A stretch of DNA of 64,000 nucleotides from JAFAXD01 sp963816775. GTDB taxonomy: Bacteria > Pseudomonadota > Alphaproteobacteria > Rhizobiales > Xanthobacteraceae. Positions within the stretch are counted from its first letter, which is position 1. Every line of letters starts with the position of its first letter. Below the pieces are notes generated by a model. It was given only the letters and a program-made list of their open reading frames with translations. It was not told where the DNA came from and did no database searches. The stretch spans positions 1 to 64,000 of the forward strand of contig CAWFLX010000029.1 of the NCBI GenBank assembly GCA_963816775.1, read 5' to 3'. Shown here piece after piece: positions 20,065 through 27,147 of the stretch. Both the position numbers and the translations under genes were made by a program.

Positions 20065-20100
20065 ACCATCCATATACCATCCACATGGATGGTATATGGA
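20065..20100. promoter_or_regulatory. Operator: perfect 14-bp inverted repeat with three ACCATCC half-sites
   Basis: TCCATATACCATCC (20069-20082) and its exact complement (20087-20100) flank ACAT. Viewed as heptamers, ACCATCC occurs at 20065 and 20076 and inverted as GGATGGT at 20087, so the half-sites are spaced 11 bases, one helical turn. This is the pattern expected for cooperative ribbon-helix-helix dimers. It lies against the start codon of the regulator at 20060, so binding would block both transcription start and ribosome access. Confidence 0.75.
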
Positions 20101-20234
20101 ATACCCCGGCCGGCGTTGCAAGGGGCGTGTCGAAATGAAATCGGATTGCGTCGCGTTCGACGTTCGCGAGCGTATAAACACCTGGGTCGCATGCTCGGCT
20201 CAACGTTGGAGGCAAGCTGCCCGGAACGAGGCGC

Positions 20235-20377
20235 CTACTTAGTCTTCTGAATTTGGTCACGGTGAATTGGTTGTTCACGCGATCGGCGTCGAACTTCACC
20301 TTGTCGCCTGCCTTGACTGCTTTGAGCAGCCCGGGATCCTGGACGCGATAAACCATGGTCATCGGCTCATCACACGC
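20235..20377 (-). pseudogene. Remnant of a CusF-like periplasmic copper-binding protein
   Basis: Minus-strand reading gives DEPMTMVYRVQDPGLLKAVK followed by AGDKVKFDADRVNNQFTVTK, the C-terminal half of the CusF/Cus-metal-binding fold, which carries the copper-binding Met of the TMV motif. The N-terminal half and signal peptide are absent; the frame begins just after the methyltransferase stop. At the C-terminus the expected ending TKIQKTK-stop (stop at 20235-20237) is reached only by adding one A to an A run at about 20250, so there is also a frameshift. CusF proteins chaperone Cu(I) to efflux pumps; none is present here. Confidence 0.65.
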
Positions 20378-20383
20378 GCGTGG

Positions 20384-21031
20384 CTACTTTGCGCGCGCGT
20401 AGATCAGCTTGATGAGATCGTCCAGTACGAAGCGGGCGTCGACGAGCTCCAGTCCCGCCTCCGGAATGTGCTCCTGGGTGCGGCGGTCAAAACTCGCCCC
20501 ATAGGCCCAGCCGACCCACGGTTCCCAGATTTTCGTCATGGTCTTTCGCAGGGCTCCGCTCGGCCGCGTGTACTCCAACAGGCGAATAGGTCCGCCTGGT
20601 TTCACGACGCGCCCGATCTCTTTGAGCGCGGGCACTTGCAGCGCCTCCGGCAGCACGCAGAACAGAAACGTCGCAACCGCGGCGTCAAAGTGCCGATCAG
20701 GAAAATCGAGCCGAGTGATATCCATTTGTCGCAATTGCACCTCTGCGCCGGCGACCGGAAGCCGGCGCGCGGCGCATGCCAGCATGGCCGGGCTGATATC
20801 GACTCCGACGATTTTCGAATCGCGCGGATAGAACGGAAAATTGCGCCCCGTGCCCACGCCGGCATCCAGGATCACGCCGGACAGCCCTTCAAACAGGAGC
20901 GGCCTGATCGCGCGGTAGCGTCCGCGCTCGAACGGGAAGTCGAGCAGATCGTAGAACGGCGCGATCCGCTGATACCGATCGAAGGTCGACGTCACGGTAT
21001 CCGCTGCTCCGATGACCCGCACGGCGGGCAT
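20384..21031 (-). CDS. Class I SAM-dependent methyltransferase
   Basis: A 215-residue protein of the Methyltransf_11/UbiE-like group. SAM motif I is VILDAGVGTGRNFPFY (about residues 53-68), motif II the acidic IVGVDISPAML, motif III DRHFDAAVATFLFCVLP, then EIGRVVKPGGPIRLLEYTRP. The N-terminal YQRIAPFYDLLDFPFERGRY is typical of UbiE/phospholipid N-methyltransferase relatives, so a lipid or quinone substrate is plausible but not shown. It may have been co-transcribed with the copper-protein remnant downstream. Confidence 0.85.
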   Translation of the reverse strand: MPAVRVIGAADTVTSTFDRYQRIAPFYDLLDFPFERGRYRAIRPLLFEGLSGVILDAGVGTGRNFPFYPRDSKIVGVDISPAMLACAARRLPVAGAEVQLRQMDITRLDFPDRHFDAAVATFLFCVLPEALQVPALKEIGRVVKPGGPIRLLEYTRPSGALRKTMTKIWEPWVGWAYGASFDRRTQEHIPEAGLELVDARFVLDDLIKLIYARAK

Positions 21032-21180
21032 TTGATGATTGATTTAGCCTATTTGTCAGCGCGTGTAACGGCCTGCTCAATTCCTCGTGCGATCTTGAGA
21101 TTGCGGCTCGCGTAGGCTCTGCCCCCGTTAAAATGGAGCGCGGGCGTTTGACCGACCCACGCTCGCGCAGGAGGCCGCCG

Positions 21181-21789
21181 ATGCGCACCAATCCGTTCAA
21201 TGACGGCTTGTTTTTCCTCACGGAAGGTTATTGGGCAACCCCGGTGTTCTGGGTCGTACTCATCGCCAGCCTTGTGATCGCGGCAGTGGCGTTCCGGAGT
21301 TTGCCCGAGCAGAGAACGGTCGATCATCTGGTGCGCTATGTCGTACGCGGCGTGGTCGGCCTGATGTGGTGGCAACAGTCGCTCTGGAAGGTCCCCCCAG
21401 ACTTCGAAGGCCTGCGGCACTGGACCGAGGAAATCGTTGCACACGCGGCGTTTCCGATTCAGGCAACGCTCGTCAAGGATTTGATCCTCACGCATTTCAC
21501 GCCGTTCGGATACGTCATCTATTTCGCCGAGGTTGCGATCGGGATTTCGCTGCTGCTCGGCCTGTTCGTGCGGGCGAGCGCGACCGTCGGTGCGCTGCTG
21601 ATCCTCAACATCTATTTCGGCCTCTACCGCTCGGAGAGCGAATGGCCATGGACCTACGCGTTCCTGGTTCTGCTCATGGTCGTGCTCGCGGTGGAGCGCT
21701 ACGGCCGCAGCCTCGGTGCCGACGCCCTTATCGCGGCACGCAAGGAACCGCCGCAGGGGGTGATACGCGTGGTGTCCGCCTTGACGTAA
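21181..21789 (+). CDS. DoxX/TQO-like integral membrane protein
   Basis: A 202-residue membrane protein with about five hydrophobic segments (WVVLIASLVIAAVAF, VIYFAEVAIGISLLLGLFVR, TVGALLILNIYFGLY, TYAFLVLLMVVLAV). The start at 21181 is chosen because AGGAGG lies seven bases upstream; a longer frame opens at 21133. The WWQQSLWKVPPDF segment and the pattern of helices fit the DoxX family, linked in some species to thiosulfate:quinone oxidoreductase or oxidative stress. No partner gene is adjacent. Confidence 0.8.
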   Translation: MRTNPFNDGLFFLTEGYWATPVFWVVLIASLVIAAVAFRSLPEQRTVDHLVRYVVRGVVGLMWWQQSLWKVPPDFEGLRHWTEEIVAHAAFPIQATLVKDLILTHFTPFGYVIYFAEVAIGISLLLGLFVRASATVGALLILNIYFGLYRSESEWPWTYAFLVLLMVVLAVERYGRSLGADALIAARKEPPQGVIRVVSALT

Positions 21790-21991
21790 CAACACAGCGG
21801 CCGGGCGACAGGATCACTCCGGCGCGCCTTCCGGCGAGCTTGTCAAACCGTCGCCACCACCCGCTGCCCAATCACTCCTCCTTGCCCAGCTCCTCGTGTC
21901 TTGAAGTATCTTTCCGCCGCGCTCTATGGTCATGTGCGGTGGCTAATTTGGCCCGCCCCAACTGATCTTGAAAAGCAAGTCGGAGATAGTG

Positions 21992-22378
21992 ATGAAAACG
22001 CCTTACACCGTCGCAGTGTCGCTGTTGGCGGGACTAGCGGTCGGCGCTGCCGCCATCCAGGCGCTTCATGCCCAGGCCAAGCCGCCGGCCTATGTGGTGG
22101 CGGAAATCGACGTGATAAATGCCGCGCCCTATGACAAGGAGTACGTGCCGCCCGCGGCGAAAGCGATCACGGACGGGGGCGGCAAATATATCGTGCGCGG
22201 CGGCGAGACCACGTCCTTTTACGGTGATCCCCCGAAGTCGCGCATTGCCATCATGTTGTTCGAGAGCATGGACAAGGCCAAAGCCGCGTTTGATTCCCCG
22301 GCCTTCAAAGCCGCCAAGGCAATCGGCGACAAATACGCGAAATTCCGCGTCTATGCGGTGGAAGGTCTGCCGCAATAG
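21992..22378 (+). CDS. Exported DUF1330 family protein
   Basis: A 128-residue protein with a signal peptide (residues 1-28, ending AIQALHAQA) followed by a DUF1330 ferredoxin-like domain: YVVAEIDVINAAPYDKEYVP, KYIVRGGETTSFYGDPPKSR, IAIMLFESMDKAKAAFDSPA. DUF1330 proteins resemble dimeric alpha/beta-barrel proteins, and their role is unknown. An exported version is less usual than the cytoplasmic form. A 44-base gap separates it from the next exported protein, so the two may form an operon. Confidence 0.85.
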   Translation: MKTPYTVAVSLLAGLAVGAAAIQALHAQAKPPAYVVAEIDVINAAPYDKEYVPPAAKAITDGGGKYIVRGGETTSFYGDPPKSRIAIMLFESMDKAKAAFDSPAFKAAKAIGDKYAKFRVYAVEGLPQ

Positions 22379-22421
22379 CGCTGCGGCTCAGTTATTGATG
22401 ACAGCAACACAAGGAGATCCC

Positions 22422-22862
22422 ATGCGATATGTTGCCCTGATATTGACGATTGTAGGCGCCACGACGGCGGCGCACGCGCAGGATGCGATTCCCGACATCA
22501 AGGGTACCTGGTCGGGTAAGGGCAAAGTCGTCGTCTTCGGGAACAACGTCCACAATCCGGGCGAACAAACGATGGCCGCGCCGCCGCGCGTGCGCGACAT
22601 CGAGATGACCGACGTCGTTGAAGGTCAGGACGGCCGCCTCGCCTGGGGGCGCTCATCGTCCGCGGTCATGGACTCCAAGGAGCCGTTTGCCTGGGCGATC
22701 TCGTCGGACAACAAGTCGATCGTCGGCGCCGACACCGACGGCTACTTCCGCGTCACGCTGCTTGGCCCCGACCGCATGGAGAAGTGCTACGTCCATAGCG
22801 GCGCGGGCCCGAGCAAATCAGTGGTTGCAGCCTGCTATGCGATGGAGCGGGTGAAGAAGTAG
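22422..22862 (+). CDS. Small exported protein of unknown function
   Basis: A 146-residue protein with a perfect AAGGAG ribosome site six bases before ATG 22422 and a signal peptide ending TTAAHAQD. The mature part (DIKGTWSGKGKVVVFG, WAISSDNKSIVGADTDGYFR, EKCYVHSGAGPSKSVVAACY) looks like a small beta-rich domain with two cysteines. I recognise no family. It sits directly downstream of the exported DUF1330 gene. Confidence 0.75.
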   Translation: MRYVALILTIVGATTAAHAQDAIPDIKGTWSGKGKVVVFGNNVHNPGEQTMAAPPRVRDIEMTDVVEGQDGRLAWGRSSSAVMDSKEPFAWAISSDNKSIVGADTDGYFRVTLLGPDRMEKCYVHSGAGPSKSVVAACYAMERVKK

Positions 22863-22884
22863 CTGGCCAGGCTGTGACGCCGCC

Positions 22885-22990
22885 GTCATGGCCGGGCCGG
22901 CCGAAGGCCGTGTCCCGGCCATCCACGTCTTTCTTTCTGTTTTGACGTGCCGATGCCTTCGTGGATGGCCGGGACAAGCCCGGCCATGAC
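22885..22990. repeat. Long GC-rich inverted repeat (rhizobial-type intergenic palindrome)
   Basis: The right arm (22960-22990, ending in CCCGGCCATGAC) is the complement of the left arm (22885-22927) except for a 12-14 base insertion (CGGCCGAAGGCCGT region) in the left arm. The same core, GTCATGGCCGGG, recurs at 24148-24180. It fills the gap between two transcription units and could act as a terminator or mRNA end. Confidence 0.75.
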
Positions 22991-23112
22991 GACTTCTTTC
23001 GCAGGTCCTCAAGGCGCATGCCGCTACTCCCGCGCACGTCGGATCCAATATAGAGTGAGCGTTACAGGATCGACCATCGCAACGGTCAAATACGGAACAA
23101 CCGGGAGGGAAC

Positions 23113-24126
23113 ATGATGCGCAATGGTGTGGCGTGTTGCGTGCTGGCGGCGAGTGCCGTGCTGCTGGCGTTTGCTCCGGCCGCGGCCGAGCCGGTGAAGC
23201 TCAAGGTCGGCTGGGTGGTCGCAGGCGCCGATGCGCCGTTTCAACTGTTTGGTCCCAAGGGAGTGGCGAAGCACGAGGGCGTCACCTACACGCTCGAGGG
23301 CGTGCACTTCAACGGCACGCCGACCATGATCACGGCGCTCGCGACCGGCGACATCGATCTCGCGCCGCTTGCCTATTCGAGCTTCCCGCTCGCGGTCGAG
23401 AACGCCAAGATGGACGACCTGCGCGTCATCTCCGACGTGTTCCAGGACGGCGTTCCCGACTATTACAGCAACGAGTTCATGGTGCTCAAAGACGGGCCGA
23501 TCAAAACCCTGGCCGATCTCAAGGGCACCGTGGTGGCGACCAACCTCGCGGGCAGCGCGGTCGACGTCGCGATGCGCGCCATGCTGGTGCAGCACGGCAT
23601 CAACCCCAAGTCCGATGTGACGATCATCGAAATTCCGTTCCCCAACCAGAAGCCGCAGCTCCTGGAGAAGAAGGTGACGCTCATCGCCGCGGTGCGGCCG
23701 TTCAGCGCCGACCCACAGTTGCGTTCGCTGGCCCGCACGCTGTTCACGCAGCAGGAGGCGATCGGGCGATCGCAGATGATCATCATGACCGGTCGCGCCC
23801 CGGTGTTGGCGAAGAACCGGGCCGCGATCATCGATTTTCTCGAGGACCACATACGCGAGGTGCGCTGGTTCACCGATCCGGCGAATCATGACGAAGCGGT
23901 GAAGCACCTGGCAGACTTCACCAAGCAGCCGGTCGAACGGTTCGCGAGCTGGGCGTTCACCAAGCAGGGCGATTTCTTTCACGATCCCGCGGGCGTCCCG
24001 GACCTCAAGGCGCTGCAGGCGAACATCACGCTGACCAACAAGCTGGGCTTCATCCCGGCGCCGCTTGACCTGCAGAAGTACGCCGATCTGAGCCTGATCG
24101 ACGCGGCCGGCGCGCGGCTGAAGTAG
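23113..24126 (+). CDS. ABC transporter substrate-binding protein (SsuA/NMT1-like), orphan
   Basis: A 337-residue periplasmic binding protein with a signal peptide (residues 1-25, ending APAAAEP) and the type 2 fold of the nitrate/sulfonate/taurine group: LKVGWVVAGADAPFQLFG, GTPTMITALATGDIDLAPLA, KTLADLKGTVVATNLAGSAV and AMLVQHGINPKSDVTIIE. A GGGAGGGAAC ribosome site precedes the start. No permease or ATPase gene lies beside it, so it must work with components elsewhere. The ligand is unknown. Confidence 0.85.
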   Translation: MMRNGVACCVLAASAVLLAFAPAAAEPVKLKVGWVVAGADAPFQLFGPKGVAKHEGVTYTLEGVHFNGTPTMITALATGDIDLAPLAYSSFPLAVENAKMDDLRVISDVFQDGVPDYYSNEFMVLKDGPIKTLADLKGTVVATNLAGSAVDVAMRAMLVQHGINPKSDVTIIEIPFPNQKPQLLEKKVTLIAAVRPFSADPQLRSLARTLFTQQEAIGRSQMIIMTGRAPVLAKNRAAIIDFLEDHIREVRWFTDPANHDEAVKHLADFTKQPVERFASWAFTKQGDFFHDPAGVPDLKALQANITLTNKLGFIPAPLDLQKYADLSLIDAAGARLK

Positions 24127-24147
24127 AACAGCCGCTAGCGTCTCAAC

Positions 24148-24180
24148 CCGTCATGGCCGGGACAAGCCCGGCCATGACGG
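24148..24180. repeat. Perfect 14-bp inverted repeat, same family as 22885-22990
   Basis: CCGTCATGGCCGGG and its complement flank ACAAG, 21 bases after the binding-protein stop. It shares the core of the repeat at 22885-22990, so two copies bracket this gene. It is a dispersed repeat that may end the transcript. Confidence 0.8.
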
Positions 24181-24230
24181 CGCCGAGATTTTGGTTCCTA
24201 CGAACGACTCAATCCAGCGTGGCGTAAGGA

Positions 24231-24323
24231 CGGTAGGATGGGTTGAGCGCAGCGAAACCCATCACTTGGATGGCATGGATGACGCGATGGGTTTCGGCGC
24301 AATGCGCCTCTACCCATCCTACG
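24231..24323. repeat. Imperfect inverted repeat built on GTAGGATGGGT
   Basis: The left arm contains CGGTAGGATGGGTTGAGCGC and GCGAAACCCATC; the right arm contains their near complements, GATGGGTTTCGGCGC and ACCCATCCTACGG. The type is common between genes in Bradyrhizobium-like genomes. It ends four bases before the stop codon of the MarR gene, so it forms that gene's 3' flank. Confidence 0.7.
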
Positions 24324-24327
24324 GCAA

Positions 24328-24867
24328 TCAAGGCGCCGCGAGCGCGGCGGCCTCGGCCGCGCTGGCGGGAGCGCGCTCGATCTCGCGCCAGGCGTCGCTG
24401 CGGGCAAAGATCTCGGCGGATCGGCGCTCCAGCTTGTCGAGCAGGTGATTGAGGGTCTCGCGCTCGGCCGGGCGCAGCACGCGCAGTAATGCCTGCTCAA
24501 GTGCGCGCGACACGTCTTCGACCTTGTCGTGGATGCGCTTGCCCTTGGCGGAGAGCGACAGGATGGTCCGCCGCCGGTCGACCGGGTCCTCGCGCCGTAG
24601 CACCAGGCCCTGCTCCGCCAGCGCATCGATGCCGCGCGTGACCTTGGCGGGCTCGAGGCTCGTGTGCCCGCCCGCTTCGGTTGCCGACAGCGGGCCGAAG
24701 TAGTCGATCACGCTGAGCAGTTTCCAGCCGTTGGTCGACAACCCGAAGCGCGACGCGTGCATGTCGGCGAGGCAGCGCGTCTGCCGGCGCGAGATGATCG
24801 AGAACCGATAGGACGTGCGCGGGTCGAGGCGGCGCTGGCCGCGGTCCGTTGCATTTTGCTTCCGCAT
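24328..24867 (-). CDS. MarR-family transcriptional regulator
   Basis: A 179-residue winged-helix regulator starting at ATG 24867. FGLSTNGWKLLSVIDYFGPL and LSATEAGGHTSLEPAKVTRG hold the helix-turn-helix, DALAEQGLVLRREDPVDRRR is the wing with the MarR signature DxRR, and RPAERETLNHLLDKLERRS the dimer helix. The extra Ala-rich C-terminal tail (about 15 residues) runs up to the palindromic repeat at 24323. A symmetric site lies 127 bases upstream (24994-25030). The regulated genes are not evident. Confidence 0.88.
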   Translation of the reverse strand: MRKQNATDRGQRRLDPRTSYRFSIISRRQTRCLADMHASRFGLSTNGWKLLSVIDYFGPLSATEAGGHTSLEPAKVTRGIDALAEQGLVLRREDPVDRRRTILSLSAKGKRIHDKVEDVSRALEQALLRVLRPAERETLNHLLDKLERRSAEIFARSDAWREIERAPASAAEAAALAAP

Positions 24868-24873
24868 CAAAAC

Positions 24874-24960
24874 TCATTCCTGCTCGGCGCTGGCCGTCTT
24901 GAGCGCCTGCCGCCAGTGCTGACTCTCCTGCGCGATCAGGCGGCCGAACGCGTCTGCGGA
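24874..24960 (-). pseudogene. 3' remnant of a Bug/TctC-type substrate-binding protein gene (tentative)
   Basis: Directly upstream of the MarR gene, the minus strand encodes DAFGRLIAQESQHWRQALKT and a few further residues before a stop at 24874-24876. This fits the usual end of tricarboxylate-type (Bug/TctC) binding proteins, where an Ala-Phe-x-x-Leu-Ile segment and a conserved Trp close the domain. An in-frame TAA precedes it, so only about 28 codons remain. The call rests on this short match and is uncertain. Confidence 0.35.
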
Positions 24961-24993
24961 TTACCGGATAAGTCAGCCGCCAGCGTCATATGA

Positions 24994-25030
24994 TTATTTG
25001 CGAAAATCAATACTCATTTTTCGCAAATAA
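24994..25030. promoter_or_regulatory. 13-bp perfect inverted repeat upstream of the MarR gene
   Basis: TTATTTGCGAAAA and its exact complement are separated by 11 bases in an AT-rich island that contrasts with the GC-rich surroundings. It may be a regulator binding site serving the MarR gene or, less likely, a hairpin. Half-site spacing of 24 bases suggests two dimers on one face of the helix. Confidence 0.5.
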
Positions 25031-25066
25031 ATGAGCGGGTCGTATATGGCACGGCGCTGGTTCTCC

Positions 25067-25088
25067 CTCTCCCCGCTTGCGGGGAGAG
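25067..25088. repeat. Short perfect palindrome (CTCTCCCCGC / GCGGGGAGAG)
   Basis: Two 10-base arms around TT form a strong hairpin. The motif is a widespread intergenic repeat in these genomes. The rest of the gap from 24961 to 25317 holds no gene I recognise. Confidence 0.6.
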
Positions 25089-25317
25089 GTGACCGTGTTG
25101 CCCCCGCCGTCGTGGCCGGCCCGGCCATAACGCGCCCCTGCGGCCCGATAAGCTCGGTACGATCGTGCAGCCGATCCTCGCACGGAAGCTTGATCCGCGC
25201 GCACTTGCGAGCCGCCCGCCGCTGAACTAAATTCTTGCCGTTCGGGGATAGGCAAACTCCCCGTGAGACGGCTGCGTCCAAGCTCTGCGCAACACTCGAT
25301 TGTCGAGGAGATTGCGC

Positions 25318-26208
25318 ATGGACGAATCGAAACCCTCAATTTCTCCGCACGATCTTTACGCCCGGCTCGGCACCGCGGCCGCCCCGATCGTCGTGGATGT
25401 GCGCCACCCTTCGGCCTTTGCGAGCGCGGATCGGCTGATCATCGGGGCCGTCTACCAGGCCCCCGATCAGGTCGAGCGGTGGCGAAGCTCGCTGCCGCCC
25501 GGCCGTCCCGTGGTCGCTTATTGCGAGCATGGGCACGACATCAGCCAGGGCGTCGTCGCCGCGCTGCGGGCCGCCGGCATCGACGCGCGCGCGCTTGCCG
25601 GCGGCATCGCGGCCTGGATGGACGCAGGTCTTCCCACGCACCGAAAGATCGGAGCGACGCCCGGCAAATGGGTGACGCGCGAGCGGCCGAAGATCGATCG
25701 CATCGCGTGTCCGTGGCTGATCGCGCGGTTCATCGATCCGCAGGCGGAGTTCGTCTACGTGCCGCCGAGCCAGGTGGTCGCTGCCGCCCAGCAAACCGGC
25801 GGCACGCCCTACGACATCGATGGCGTCGAGTTCAGCCACGAGGGCGAGCGCTGCTCGTTCGATACCTTCCTGCGCATCTACGACATCCGCGATCCGGCGC
25901 TGGATCACCTGGCGCAGATCGTGCGCGGCGCCGATACGTCGCGGCACGATCTCACCCCGCAGTGCGGCGGGCTGTTCGCGATCTCGCTCGGCCTTTCGGC
26001 CAACTTCGCCGACGACCATCAGATGCTTGAGCACGGGATGGTCATCTACGACGCGCTCTACACCTGGTGCCGCAGCCTGCAGGACGAGCGCCACAACTGG
26101 CCGCCGGCAAAGCCGGCGCGGCCCGCTGAAGCTCACGACCCGACGAACTTTCGCGGCGTTGCTCCATCGAACCACGACTCCGCGGCGCGACCGGCAACGC
26201 CGCATTGA
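25318..26208 (+). CDS. Rhodanese domain fused to a ChrB-type chromate resistance domain
   Basis: A 296-residue cytoplasmic protein starting at ATG 25318 after AGGAG. Residues about 8-105 are a rhodanese-like domain with its catalytic cysteine loop in VVAYCEHGHDISQGV. Residues about 115-270 match the C-terminal ChrB domain (RPKIDRIACPWLIARFIDPQ, VEFSHEGERCSFDTFL, HDLTPQCGGLFAISLGLS). ChrB proteins take part in chromate resistance. It is the first gene of an apparent operon with a DUF1259 protein and the ChrA transporter, which supports that role. Confidence 0.88.
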   Translation: MDESKPSISPHDLYARLGTAAAPIVVDVRHPSAFASADRLIIGAVYQAPDQVERWRSSLPPGRPVVAYCEHGHDISQGVVAALRAAGIDARALAGGIAAWMDAGLPTHRKIGATPGKWVTRERPKIDRIACPWLIARFIDPQAEFVYVPPSQVVAAAQQTGGTPYDIDGVEFSHEGERCSFDTFLRIYDIRDPALDHLAQIVRGADTSRHDLTPQCGGLFAISLGLSANFADDHQMLEHGMVIYDALYTWCRSLQDERHNWPPAKPARPAEAHDPTNFRGVAPSNHDSAARPATPH

Positions 26209-26227
26209 ACTCACATAACGGAGGTTA

Positions 26228-27124
26228 ATGATGCGTACTCTCTGTGCCCTCGCACTATGCGGGGCCTCGCTCGCAATGAGCACGCTTGCCAGCGCGCAAG
26301 AGATCGATTGGAAACGGGTGGATGAAGCGCTGGGCCGGACAGCCGCCGTCGGCGGCGACGTCCATCGCTATGGATTTCCACGCTCCGATCTGCAGGTGAC
26401 GCTCGACGGCGTCGCCATCAAGCCCGCGCTCGCGCTCGGCGGCTGGGTTGCGTTCAAGCCGGTGCACGGCGAGGTCATGGTGATGGGCGATCTCGTGCTG
26501 CTCGACACCGAGATCAACCCGGTGATGGCGAAGCTCCTCGCGAACGGCATCGACATCACCGCGGTTCACAATCACCTGCTGCGTGCGAATCCGCCGACCT
26601 ACTACATGCATGTCGGCGCGCACGGCGATCCGGTGAAGCTCGCGACAGCGATCCGTGCCGGCTTGGGCGAAAGCAAGACGCCGCTTGGGCCTCCGGCTAC
26701 GGCGTCCGGCCCGGCGCCGGCGATCGATCTCGACACCGCGGCGCTCGACGCGATCATGGGCGTGAAAGGCCAGGCCAACGGCGGTGTGTATCAGTTCGCC
26801 GTGCCCCGCCGCGACCCGATCACCGAGATGGGGATGGCGCTCGTTCCGCCCGGCCCGACCGGCATGGCCAACGGGATCAACTTTCAGCCGACCGGCGGCG
26901 GCAAGGCGGCAATCACCGGCGACTTCCTGGTGACCGGGAATGAGGTCAATCCGCTGGTGCGCACGCTGCGGGCGAACGGCATCGAGGTGACGGCGATCCA
27001 CAGCCACATGCTGGACGAAGAGCCGCGCATGTTCTTCATCCATTTCTGGGCGAACGATGATGCCCAGAAGCTCGCCAAGGGAATACGGGCGGCATTGGAC
27101 AAGACCGCGGTGGCGAAGAGCTGA
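26228..27124 (+). CDS. Exported DUF1259 protein, two tandem repeats
   Basis: A 298-residue exported protein with a signal peptide (residues 1-23, ending LASAQ). It holds two copies of a DUF1259 unit. The first has VHRYGFPRSDLQVTLDGVAI and ITAVHNHLLRANPPTYYMHV; the second has VYQFAVPRRDPI and VTAIHSHMLDEEPRMFFIHF. The paired His residues in each H-x-H segment could bind metal. It lies between the rhodanese-ChrB gene and chrA with short gaps (19 and 23 bases), a layout seen in other chromate operons. Function unknown. Confidence 0.88.
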   Translation: MMRTLCALALCGASLAMSTLASAQEIDWKRVDEALGRTAAVGGDVHRYGFPRSDLQVTLDGVAIKPALALGGWVAFKPVHGEVMVMGDLVLLDTEINPVMAKLLANGIDITAVHNHLLRANPPTYYMHVGAHGDPVKLATAIRAGLGESKTPLGPPATASGPAPAIDLDTAALDAIMGVKGQANGGVYQFAVPRRDPITEMGMALVPPGPTGMANGINFQPTGGGKAAITGDFLVTGNEVNPLVRTLRANGIEVTAIHSHMLDEEPRMFFIHFWANDDAQKLAKGIRAALDKTAVAKS

Positions 27125-27147
27125 GCGGGTCGCGACGGGGGGCTGAC

